This document shows, piece after piece, positions 12,201 to 20,908 of a stretch of 64,000 nucleotides of DNA. This DNA comes from Paracentrotus lividus (taxonomy: Eukaryota; Echinodermata; Echinoidea; Camarodonta; Echinidae): assembly GCA_940671915.1 (NCBI GenBank), contig CALNVZ010003432.1:12240033-12304032 (forward strand), in the 5' to 3' direction. How positions within the stretch are numbered: position 1 is the first letter of the stretch; every line of letters begins with the position of its first letter. The notes beneath the pieces are model-generated. The model did no database searches. It worked only from the letters and a program-made list of their open reading frames with translations, and was not told the DNA's origin. The position numbers and the translations under genes were made by a program.

Positions 12201-13410
12201 ATTTTTGTGTTATGTACGCCTTACCCTGTACAACGAACTTCCTAATTCTGTTAAACAGAGTTAAATAAAATACAAGTCATTTCATTTTTATCTATTTACC
12301 ATAATAGACTGCTCCTACGACAACCACTCAAACTCCAACACCTGGTAATTATTTAAATGTAAACAAGGTTGGACCGGTATACAATATTGTATTGCTGGTG
12401 TTAACATTGTGTAAACATGTGAGCATGTTTACATGAACTTAAAGAAATAGTGATATCAGCTCACATGGCAAATTTGTATTTTTGAACCAAAAATAAAATT
12501 TCTCGATTCTGCATTGGCTATGGGCGTCTACGCTCGATTTTACCAATAGGTTTTTTTTTTCTGTTGGGAGAGTATCAAATTTCCAAGTTTTAACTTTTGT
12601 TGAGATATAGGGAGGCACACTATAGTAACATTTCTTACATTAATAGCCCGAAATAAAGGAAATGTCAAAAGGTTTTAATTAAATTCTTATGAATTCTATC
12701 TTCCTATTATAACAATCTTAAGTCCTGTAAAAACAGAAAGCGAACGACGAGATTAAATTGAGGGTGTGATCTCAGTTGAGGTTTTAATCCAAAAAGTGCT
12801 TCATGCCGCTTAAGGTACACCATGAATGTCACATGATATTACTTTATAATTATAACGACACATTATAATAATAATTGTATAGTTTTGATTGGAAAAAATT
12901 AGATTTCCCACATTTCACACTTGCCATTAAAATGATCCATGGGCTTTATTTTGCATAAAAAGTTCATGTGAGTGAATTTGGGATTACGTTTAAAAGAAAA
13001 CAGAATATTTGAAAATTTGTCATTGGAAAGGCCTTGTTGCTTAGCATGTAAGATTAGAGCGGGAAAGTTCCATTTCAATATTTATATATTTATTAATTTT
13101 TGCAGAATCCACCACAGCTCAGACAGAAACCCCCACGACGCCTTTACCAATAGAAATCGTTCGTCAAAAGGGCTCCCTCTACAAACAGATCCCGTTTCGG
13201 CGTCTGACAAACCACGTGATCAAAGTTAAATCTGGGATATCGTCTGCAATTAGATGTGGTGCCGAGTGCAACAACCTAGACGACTGTGTGTCATTTAACA
13301 TTGGTAGTAATGGCGTCTGCGAGCTCAACAACCAAATGGTAGACACGGATGATTTGATCGAACATCGCTTTGTTCATGACGATGGATTTAAATATTATCA
13401 GAAAGTGTAA
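1..13410 (+). CDS. Gene A: secreted lectin-like / Thr-rich / PAN-domain protein, multi-exon, 5' partial
   Basis: Spliced model from seven exons: 1-56, 1017-1298, 2429-2448, 2886-2922, 11791-11810, 12308-12344 and 13106-13410. Each has AG/GT borders and the phases run 1-1-0-1-0-1-stop without a break. The product has a ten-cysteine domain of about 95 residues, then a Thr/Pro-rich linker made from two copies of a two-exon module, then a PAN/apple domain and a stop. The Cys-rich and Thr-rich composition, together with the signal peptide of the paralogous gene B, suggests a secreted or cell-surface sugar-binding protein (inference). The start and signal peptide lie before base 1. The 8.9-kb intron between the two micro-exon pairs is filled by transposons. 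Confidence 0.72.
900..2000 (+). repeat. Segmental duplication, copy 1 (lectin exon plus flanking intron)
   Basis: Similarity to 33800-35000 runs past the exon into intron sequence. Both copies share ttcttcccgaga, then gatccatgattttcattc, a G-rich run, gtttgaattt.tgtttgaatgca, and further on agaccaatgattaagagga. The duplicated unit was therefore a genomic block of about 1.1 kb and not a retrocopy. Confidence 0.75.
1017..1298 (+). CDS. Gene A, ten-cysteine lectin-like domain exon (copy 1)
   Basis: 282-base exon with acceptor TTTGCAG and donor GTAAGA, phases 1 and 1. It encodes about 94 residues with Cys at 4, 18, 31, 37, 48, 62, 68, 75 and 82; the tenth is completed by the next exon (T + GT). 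The ITIECDPGLTIRIIKG start and the EYRVYMYADYEC end resemble the opening and closing strands of SUEL-type galactose/rhamnose-binding lectins, but the middle differs, so the family call is tentative. The exon at 33897-34178 has exactly the same length and about 72% identical residues by hand count, including the PWAAYCAT and CGPIT stretches, which shows selection on the protein. Confidence 0.8.
2429..2448 (+). CDS. Gene A, 20-base micro-exon, Thr-rich linker (module 1a)
   Basis: Acceptor CTTACAG, donor GTAAGT. The first two bases (gt) complete the Cys codon left by the lectin exon, then it reads V-K-P-T-T-T and ends in phase 0. A near-identical exon with the same length and donor context (gtaagttatacataa) lies at 11791-11810. 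Confidence 0.75.
2886..2922 (+). CDS. Gene A, 37-base micro-exon, Thr/Pro-rich linker (module 1b)
   Basis: Acceptor AATAG, donor GTAATT. It reads A-A-P-T-T-T-T-Q-T-P-T-R plus one base, so it starts in phase 0 and ends in phase 1. Its composition suggests an O-glycosylated spacer (inference). The second copy at 12308-12344 differs at only a few bases. Confidence 0.75.
3303..3440 (-). pseudogene. CR1/jockey-like LINE, last part of reverse-transcriptase ORF
   Basis: The reverse strand reads L-P-T-L-G-N-R-A-F-S-S-A-A-P-T-L-W-N, then continues to F-N-I-F-K-Q-E-L-K-S-F-L-F and a stop at 3303-3305. RAFSSAAPTLWN followed by FK..LK.FLF is the usual C-terminal signature of non-LTR retrotransposon polyproteins of the CR1/jockey group. 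It is cut at its upstream side by the Harbinger element; the preceding piece lies at 8105-8240. Confidence 0.75.
3735..3997 (+). pseudogene. Harbinger transposase, N-terminal remnant
   Basis: Reads as a basic N-terminal segment with RRLKRRKERRELERRKRRFW followed by V-W-P-W-L-L-R-R and H-G-Q-H-E-K-L-M-T-E-L. The R-R-F-W-V-x-P-W-L ... G-Q-x-E-x-L-x-x-E-L pattern is typical of the start of HARBI1-like transposases. The DDE catalytic part is absent: similarity stops at about 3997, where a G-rich repeat begins. Confidence 0.65.
4708..7185 (+). repeat. Interspersed 19-base GCTCGCGCTTCGCGCTCGC motif, nine copies
   Basis: Copies, whole or lacking the last base, start at 4708, 4875, 5072, 5288, 5468, 6451, 6795, 6950 and 7167, usually preceded by A/T-rich sequence and ttttcag or ttttcgg. 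Degenerate forms occur near 6315 and 7041. The first five are spaced roughly 165-215 bases apart, as in a diverged tandem array; the last four lie in the 5848-7265 insertion. The first 18 bases read the same backwards on one strand. No coding potential is visible. Confidence 0.85.
5691..5789. repeat. Perfect hairpin MITE-like element, 47-base arms
   Basis: Bases 5691-5737 are exactly the reverse complement of 5743-5789, leaving a 5-base loop (gggtt). The arms start AGGCCCGAATTCACAAACGT. The perfect match suggests a recent arrival or ongoing repair between the arms. Confidence 0.9.
5848..7265. mobile_element. Insertion with imperfect inverted ends CAGGCC(C)GTAACTAGG
   Basis: The left end reads caggccgtaactagggaggg and the right end, reversed, caggcccgtaactaggattt. 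Both continue into a G-run and gtttcgaa or gttcgaaa. It carries four of the GCTCGCGC motifs and no recognised gene, and helps interrupt the older Harbinger element. Confidence 0.5.
7268..7554 (-). pseudogene. Harbinger second protein (MADF-like), N-terminal remnant
   Basis: On the reverse strand a start reads M-S-K-M-P-R-R-A-K-R-I-K, then a frame change near 7428 leads to K-M-L-S-Y-S-F-T-D-D-Q-E-K-E-I-A-E-W-F-A-D-N-P. The T-D-D-Q-E-x-E-I-A-E-W-F-x-x-N-P stretch is how MADF domains of Harbinger partner proteins begin. The rest is missing. CATGGG occurs at both break points (about 3996 and 7270). Confidence 0.55.
8105..8240 (-). pseudogene. CR1/jockey-like LINE, upstream piece of the interrupted ORF
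   Basis: The reverse strand reads I-L-T-F-K-S-I-H-R-V-G-P-P-Y-L-S-E-L and then S-R-Y-S-L-R-S-S-K-G-I-L-L-K-H-P. The TFK..HR.GPPYLSEL...SLRSS pattern comes just before RAFSSAAPTLWN in CR1-like LINEs, so this piece and 3303-3440 were once joined and were separated by the Harbinger insertion. Confidence 0.7.
8686..8827. repeat. Imperfect palindromic repeat around a gaggccgcaggccgag centre
   Basis: CAAATACTAAATTATCCC at 8711-8728 is matched exactly by its complement at 8784-8801. Weaker pairing extends outwards to about 8686 and 8827. It is a foldback repeat, with no gene seen around it. Confidence 0.75.
9167..9254. repeat. (TA)44 microsatellite
   Basis: Uninterrupted TA dinucleotides over 88 bases; likely to form cruciforms and to vary in length. 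Confidence 0.98.
9306..10277. mobile_element. Non-autonomous transposon, copy 1 (ends CATATCAATTCTA)
   Basis: Starts catatcaattctact and ends agaattgatatg, an inverted pair. The body matches the reverse complement of 23671-24692, for example the shared blocks ggtagttgctcgcca, aaagtcctgtcac and ccagacca...ttttggcaagc. It has no coding remnant, and short direct repeats at its flanks are not obvious. Confidence 0.75.
10202..10600 (+). repeat. 209-base direct tandem duplication
   Basis: aagccaatgggcgc... starts at 10202 and again at 10411, and the copies stay nearly identical through caagaggcctgtcaatattt and tttggaggactcactga. Each copy contains the terminal motif of the neighbouring CATATCAATTCTA element, so the duplication includes that element's end. 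Confidence 0.9.
10376..10408. repeat. Perfect 16-base-arm palindrome at the duplication joint
   Basis: TTATTTGGAGGACTCA, a single C, then its exact complement. It sits where the two tandem copies meet, suggesting it marks an element end or a recombination point. Confidence 0.9.
11052..11430 (-). pseudogene. CR1-like LINE reverse-transcriptase fragment, frameshifted
   Basis: The reverse strand reads A-R-N-L-G-C-L-F-D-T-N-M, then a region ending N-R-L-N-Y-C-N-S-I-L-Y-G-V, then, after a frame change near 11215, N-N-I-E-K-L-Q-R-I-Q-N-A-A-A-R-L and L-R-E-L-Q-W-L-P-I-R-S-R-I-E-F-K. These are hallmark strings of the thumb and C-terminal part of CR1/jockey polymerases. It is truncated at both ends and inactive. 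Its continuation resembles what precedes the 8105-8240 piece. Confidence 0.85.
11791..11810 (+). CDS. Gene A, 20-base micro-exon (module 2a)
   Basis: Acceptor AAATAG, donor GTAAGT. It opens with gt completing a codon, then reads A-D-P-T-T-T, phase 1 to 0. It duplicates 2429-2448 together with its intron borders. Confidence 0.75.
12308..12344 (+). CDS. Gene A, 37-base micro-exon (module 2b)
   Basis: Acceptor AATAG, donor GTAATT. It reads T-A-P-T-T-T-T-Q-T-P-T-P plus one base, phase 0 to 1. It duplicates 2886-2922, and the preceding intron is also recognisably duplicated (cttttaatctgaaagtgtac ... gaacttcct). Confidence 0.75.
13106..13410 (+). CDS. Gene A, terminal exon with PAN/apple domain
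   Basis: Acceptor TTTTTGCAG. The first two bases complete Glu, followed by a Thr/Pro linker (S-T-T-A-Q-T-E-T-P-T-T-P-L-P) and then a PAN-type domain with the core C-G-A-E-C-N-N-L-D-D-C-V-S-F and G-V-C-E-L-N-N. The reading frame ends in Y-Y-Q-K-V and TAA at 13408. PAN/apple domains bind proteins or sugars in secreted proteins (known for the family). No membrane segment follows, so secretion is more likely than anchoring. Confidence 0.85.
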
Positions 13411-13635
13411 ACCTTGATCGTGAGTGTGAAAATGTACATAAGATAGATATCGAGCTAGATGGTGGGCCTATTTAAAGTACTGTGTAACTTTGATGTCATA
13501 ACCGATTGTTTATTAATGCTTGAAGTGTAAAGTTAGACCCAAAACAAGTTTATTGTTTTAAAAACATCAAGTATAGACAGTTTAAAACAATCAACAATAA
13601 TTTGACCAAATTTTTTAAAACTAGACAAGTGATTT

Positions 13636-13641
13636 AATAAA
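13636..13641 (+). terminator. Candidate polyadenylation signal of gene A
   Basis: AATAAA 226 bases after the stop codon, the first good match downstream. Confidence 0.45.
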
Positions 13642-15634
13642 AACCGTTGTGAATCATATTTGGATATAACAATAGCCTAATTAAAAAATTATAACATGGT
13701 CATAAATGTATATTTAAAAATGTCCACCTATTTATCAAATAACTTTTTTTCTTAAACAATTTTTGTAATAGAGATCAGGGTTTTGGTTGTTGTTTTTGCA
13801 TCATAAGATTCATTTTGTTTTAAATAATGAATGAATATGTACTTTTAATTTCCTCAAATCCATTTTTTATTTTCCCCTCTAGTTTGTCTACTTTTATTAA
13901 AAATGGATTGTTTTTGGTTTAAACTTGTCCTTTCACATGTACATGTACATTATGCGAGATAATAATCACATTATATGTAGTTTACACACAATATGACGTT
14001 AATCCTTGTTATATTCTTAGCACATGATATTATTATCTTGCGTGAACGTTTTTTTCTTTCTTTAGCATAACGTCAAATAAATCTACCTATGATCAATACA
14101 AATTCTTTAAACGGATTGTTTAACTTTGTTTAGTATCTGATTTTGTTTTGTTACTTTTCCAGGTAATGATGTAATCATAATTGTAAACCTTTAGGTCAAA
14201 CATGAATCATATGCGATTTTGAAGCTAATTGGTTGTTTAATTGCCAAAATATTGATGACTGAATGTCAACATAGTCATTAGCGTACCTGGGTATGCTTAG
14301 GTTAAGACTGGAGTCCATGGAGGGAAAATAATCACGTAATGATGCTTTGGAAAGGAATTTAAACGAGCTATTTTACAATGGGACTTATAAACTATCGTAT
14401 ATTCCTAAATGAAAATAATGCAAAAATATGGAGATATTTCGTCCTATATGGAAGGATTGAAGAGGCGATTTAGTTAAACCAGTCCGAGGATGAAACTGCA
14501 AATTAGGTCATATACTCGGAATAAAATCTAATTACATGCGGACTCCTAATGAACAATAAACGTGATAATTGTCAGGGCGTAATCTCGGGACTTCGAATGA
14601 TGTCAAAAACAAATTAAAATATAAAAAGGAAACGTGTTTAAAATAACACATCTCCATAGAGGTCATTGAATCATCAATCATTCCAATTCAGTTTTAAAGT
14701 TTAGTTCATGTAATTGATTTCATAAACCCTATTCTGTCTATGTACTGTTTTGAATTTTACAATATATGAAATCAAGTATAATTTTAATTACATGCGTATT
14801 CCTAATGAACAGTAAATGCTGTGGCGTAATCTCGGGACATCGAATGAAGTAAAAAAAAAAATAAATAAATAAATAAAATATGAAATGAAATGTGCTGAAA
14901 ATAACAAATCTCCATAGAGGTCATTGAATCATCAATCATTCCAATTCCAATTTCAAATTTAGTTCATGTAATTGATTTCATAAACCCTATTTTGTCTGTA
15001 CTGTTTTGAATGTTACATTATTTGAAATCAAGTTGTTGTTGTTTGGTTGGTTTTAACGGCGCACGTCATTCAATTTTGAATATTCACGCGTTTTGATTTT
15101 AGTCTTGTTTAAAGAAGGTGTCATTTATTAGGTTTTAAAAATCTATTGTCTTATCATTGTTGGATAACAGATTTTCTTTCAATGTTATTCTGTAATAACG
15201 TAACTTACAGTACATTATGGTGACATCGCATTGGCAAGTAGTATACATGAATTACATTTTTTTTTAAATCAACGTCTTGTTGATCAGTGCCTTTTACATA
15301 TCTAAATAAATTTGATAATATTAGACTAGCAATAAAGCTATCGTTTTAACGCACTAAATCAGTGTTACATGTACTTTTGGTAGCATTTATTCATATTTCA
15401 TTAATTCATATGGATATTTTTTTTTCGAAAGAAATTTTTATTTCAATAAATATTTCATTCCTCGTTCGGGTCAGTCATTTGGCAACTTGCTACTCTTACA
15501 GGGCAGTTAAACTTTCTCTGTTTTCAGACCGTAAGACGACTAGATCTGTCTGTAACCATTCACAAGTACTCTGTTTTCTTTAATACACTCACCGAAAAAA
15601 GTTACAACTTTCTTTCAAAGACGGACTTTTAAAA
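13642..15634. other. Intergenic region with a 256-base tandem duplication
   Basis: AT-rich spacer between genes A and B. The block at about 14530-14785 (aattacatgcg ... ctccatagaggtcattgaatc ... aattgatttcataaaccct) repeats at about 14786-15040 with small indels. I see no coding exon here. The gene B promoter should lie near its right end, but no clear TATA box or initiator can be assigned. Confidence 0.7.
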
Positions 15635-15731
15635 ATGTTAAAAGGAGCAATGATTTATTTAAGAGTGTTCGTCATCTGTGCAGCGGTGATTATTCCTTTT
15701 CTTGATTCGTCAAAATCAACCAAGTGGAAAG
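15635..15731 (+). CDS. Gene B, first coding exon with signal peptide
   Basis: ATG at 15635 begins M-L-K-G-A-M-I-Y-L-R, followed by the hydrophobic run V-F-V-I-C-A-A-V-I-I-P-F-L and then D-S-S-K-S-T-K-W-K. It ends at the donor GTGAGT in phase 1. The basic start, about 13-residue hydrophobic core and polar end fit a cleavable signal peptide. Confidence 0.7.
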
Positions 15732-18700
15732 GTGAGTTATATATATTCTAACAAATTTTCTTTGCGTGTCTTTTATCTAATTGGTTTGTCATTAATTTGT
15801 TGCTTGTATACATTATTGATGGCGCTTTAATGTGTTTTGTTAATAATTTACAGCAAACTGATTCGAAACTTCGTTGGACTGGTGTGGTTTGCGGGGTCAT
15901 TGAATACAGTGTTCGTCATAAAGGTGGAATATTCTATTTTAGTAACATCATTCTTTACTCTGGCCTTCATTTCGTCAATGTGCCCATTCCAATTTTTACA
16001 CCACAGAGTCAAGATGACATCCGAACTTTCCCTCAATCCTTCCCGGAGTCAATACTAAAAAATATGTTGACCACCCCCTCTATGCCTTTTTTTTTTTTTT
16101 TTTTATTATGTCCCCCATTTGGGCCCCTTTTTGTTGACCAGGGGGCCGAGGTCCCTCCAATCGTAACTCCGAGAAACGAGTCTTGTATGTATGTATAGTT
16201 GTGATTGATCAATGAGTTATATTGTGTTTATTGACATATTATTACGTTTATTGTCTAGGTTAATGGTTGAAGTAACATGAGTAATTAAATTGGCGAGAAA
16301 TTGAAATATATTATTGTGCATCAACCGAATGAGGAAAAAACAAGAACAATTAAACACCTAGAAAATGACGATAAAAAGTAAACCAAATTATTAGGTGTGA
16401 CACATTCTACATTCTGTGCAATGTAAAAAAACAAAACACATGCGAAGAAATTCGTATTTTTACACCAAAGTGATGTCAGTTGAGTCGCCGTAAAATCTGT
16501 TTTAAAAAACACTCAGATTTTCGGTTAATTTCCTCCATGATTTTATGAGATAGAATGGGAACCATAGGGTTATTCTGTAGCGGAGGTTAAATATTTAGTT
16601 AAAACAGAACAAATGTGTTTGTATTGATTTATATTTTGTACCTTTCACGTGAATATTTGCAGGAAAAGAAATAAACAATAATTTCTGTAATTTTACAAAT
16701 AAGATATGGCGACTTTGCTGACAGCATTTTGCGGTAAAAATAGAAATATTTTTACAGTGTAAATTGATGGTTCTGTCTCAATAAAATGAGACAGATCTGT
16801 AGAGGCAAGCATGAGTAGGCACACGTCAAAGACAAAATGGTCACTTTCCAAAATATTAAGAGGCCTTTTTAGGTCTGTAAGTGACCATTTACTTTTTGAT
16901 GTGTGCTCTCTCACAGATAATTTAATGAATAAATAAGTGTAATAACTACCCTGCCAACTTATTTGACCCACAACTTTTTCATTAAAAATTATGCTATTTA
17001 AATCAGGATGGAGTTGCTTTTTTGATAGCCTTTGTTGTTTTGACTTTACTCCTTCTTTTGCACAATTCGAAAGTTATTTATTTTCAAACATGTGCCGTGT
17101 CGATTCAGGTTCAAAGTCAGGTGGGATTTAATTCATTTCCAACAGAAACAACATAATACAATTTTTCATAATGTCGTCAAATAAGAAGAGAAAACATGAA
17201 CCATAAATAAATACTTTTTCTTCTTCTTCTTCTCACTAAGTAGAATGAATAAATCGCTTAACATAATCATTAGAAAGAAATTACCGAATTCTGTGAAAAG
17301 GGGGGGGGGGGGGGGGGTCCACTGTAAAGCAATGTTTGTAGAATGTGGATCCCCCGAATGGTAAAATTACTACGAATTGTGCCTCTGAAGACAAGAAACA
17401 CGAGACCAAAAAAAAAAACCCACCAAAATAGTATACATGAGAAAAAAGAACAAACGATGAAACAAAAACAAAAAGAGAAAAGAAAATGGAAAAACAGCAA
17501 AACCAGCAGGACATCAAAAACTGAAAAGTTTCTATATACAGAATGTGTTCTTTAGCGAGCAAGAAAAAAATAATAAAAACAGAACATTAAATTCGGGATG
17601 ATGAAGATCGTTGGAGATGGGTTTGCTTATCAATGCTAAATGGTATTAAAAGATTTTAGAATATATATTTTTTGTTTTTTCTTGAAGAAATTCAGGGATG
17701 GTTTATTTGTTATATCATCTATTAAAGAATTGCATAATCTAGGACCATTATATTTAAATGTATTTTTTGCAAGTAAGGTTCTAAAAAGTGGCAGGTGAAA
17801 TTTATCAGACCGTCGAGTTGGGTAATGATGAAAAGATTAAGGGAAACATGGCGTCAAATACATTCGGGAGAGATCATCCAAGCGTAAAGACATACCACAC
17901 AAAAATGGAACCAAAATATGCGAGAGAAGTTACTATTTCAGAATACGTATAAAAATGTATGGCTCATAAATTGGTTTTCTTTTTATATTTGTCTAGGTGT
18001 TTATTTTAGTTTATTTTTTTTAACTCACTCGGTATTGATAATGACAAAATAAATCAAAGACCCGCAAACCCTTATTGATTATTATTTTCAACAAGATTTT
18101 GTTTTAGCCCTCATTACAATGTAATAATTGTTTGACTGAGAATATACTTTGGGAAGATTAAAATTTCCATTGAAAATGTTTAAAATTAATTTTTGGACTA
18201 CACTCACTGTGCCGTTTTCAGCACTTTCACGTGAGCTGAACTTTAAGCAAAAAAAAAAAAAAAAAAAAGAAGAAGAAAAAAAAAATAAGGTAAGTTACTC
18301 CCTGTATGGGAAGCGCTGACGACAAGCATGCTAGACCAACTCATATCCAATGATAATGATAGTAGCTGATCTGATCATAATGCTGCATGATGGATTTACT
18401 ATGAAAATTTGCAAAACTACACTATCATCTACTGGGCGATTCTTTGAAAAGTGAACCCTTTTTTGAAAAAATAAAGTTTGTCCTTTTTGTTTTTAAGCTG
18501 CACATTCATATAGAGCATTGTCTGAAGTTTCATGAAATGCATTTTTTTATCTTAATTTTATAAATTTTTCATGCTCATTTGCATAAATTAACATGCAAAA
18601 AAATTGAATAGAAAAATGTTACGTAAAATATCATTTGTTTGACCCTGTCTTGATTGTATATGCTGGTCTCCTTACTTTGATTATTGTCATTATACCCTTT

Positions 18701-20875
18701 TTTAACTTCATTCCTTTAAATTTAAATGAAAAAATAATGGTGTTGAATTGATTGTTTTAAGATAATTAACTAAAGAAATTAATTGCCATCAAATGTCACA
18801 CACGTGACCCAAAAACACGAAAAGTTAACGCCCCCCGAAAACCATGGATCTATTATTATTACAATTTTTTCTCCAAAGCTAGATATAATGTGCCTTGCAT
18901 CTCACCAAATTTGAAGCCATGATAGCTTTTAATTTAGTTATTAATTAACTTCGAAATTGGTCACACACGTGACCCACGGGTCACGTGTGTGACCAACTAT
19001 GGTCATGCCTTTAAAAAAAGGACCAGGCTATTTGGCCATTCTTTGAAAAGTGAACCTTTTGGGGACAAATAAATTTTTGCTTTTTGATTTTAAGCTGCAT
19101 ATTCAAATAGAGCAATGACTGAAGTTTCGTGAACTGATGTTTTTCGTGATTTTTGCAATTGTTCATGCTCATTTGCATAAATTAACATAAATGATAATTA
19201 AATGGAAAAACGGTATTAAATAAAATATCATTTTTTAACCCTGACTGGAATGGATATGCTGACTTCCTTACTTGGATTACTGTCATTATATTATTATTTT
19301 ACTCTATTCCTTTATCTAACCCCCCCCAAAAAAAAAAATGTTGTTAAATTGATTATATTAAGATAATCAACCCTGGAAATTAATTGCCCTCAAAATGCCA
19401 CACACAAGCAACCAGAAAACAAAAAAGTTTATGCCCCGTCTTAACCATGGCTCTGGTATTATTATAATTATTTCTTCAAAGCTAGATTTAATGTACCTTG
19501 CATCTCACTAAATATGAATCCATGACAAGATTTAATTTGATTATTAATTAGCAAACAAATTAGTCACACACGTGACCCGCTGGGTGAGGGCGGTCATAAA
19601 TTCTGATTATTTTCACTTTCATTTGCTGAAATTAATTTATTTTAGCATTATTATGCTCCAAAATGGTTCTGCAATAATTTTTGCAAAAAAAAAAACAACA
19701 AAAAGAACAAACAAATAAACAAAGCAAAAGGTCGAAAAAACAAGGAAATACATAAGAAATTCATAAAACAATGATATACACAAGGAATTTAGTTCGATAT
19801 CATTTTTTTTTCTTCCAAGTACAATGGTTAGGAATCCTATAAATATTATGCAAACACAATATTAGCATTCCAGAAGCTGTAGTTTGTCAATTAGAACAAA
19901 AATTATAATTTCATGCAATGCGTAAATTAGCATAATTAATTCATATAAAATAAATTATTATTATTATGGGAAAATTAACAGTGCTTTCTTGTAGTTACAT
20001 CACACACTACCATCGTGCAAATTTTCGACGCGCTCGCGCGATCAACAGCCAAGACCTTATAGGGGGCATCATGGCCCCCCCCTCCCTACCCGCCCCTCCC
20101 CCAGTCTTGACAGCTACAAAAACACCCCATTTACTGACTAGGGTTGAGTTCATAAAAAATTTTACCACAGCAGATATAGTAATTGCTCAAAATGTACATT
20201 TATTGCATAATACATAATATATTCATTTTCTGTACAATTTGCCATAGGTCACACACGTGACCCACTAAAATGTCACACACGTGACCCGACATCACGATAT
20301 GAAATAATAGATAAAAAAAGAAATGGCAGAGATGACTCCTATCCAGTGGTATAATTTGGTTAACAGGTCCATAATGCATATCTCACAGCAATAAGAACAT
20401 TTCATCATTTTAAAACTCACAGGAATTTCAAAATGAAATTGAACTTTCAAAATCATGCCGTTCTGTGAAGTCACACACGTGACCCACTTCTTTTGACCTC
20501 TGACCTTGAACATGCATATTGCAAATATCAAAAAATATTTACAAATGATAGCCAACAAAATATATTAGCATGATATAAACATTAAATCAGTATATTTTTA
20601 AAATTGTTAGAGTTATAGCCAATTAAAGTAAAGATTTTGCATAATTTCGGTCACACACGTGACCAAGAATGGTCCTACTTCATTGTCATAATCTTAGAAT
20701 TAGCTGGTCTGTCGATAAAGTCAGTGTAAATCTGCCATGTCTAAGCGGACCATGGTTCGAATCCCATCCACATCACAGGGATGTCATGTTGTTAAAAATA
20801 TGCATACAATACAAGAGAGTGATGTGGGCTTGGGTCAAGGAGTCTCCCAGAATTTGTGAAGAGGTAGACTCATAA

Positions 20876-20908
<33 letters not shown>

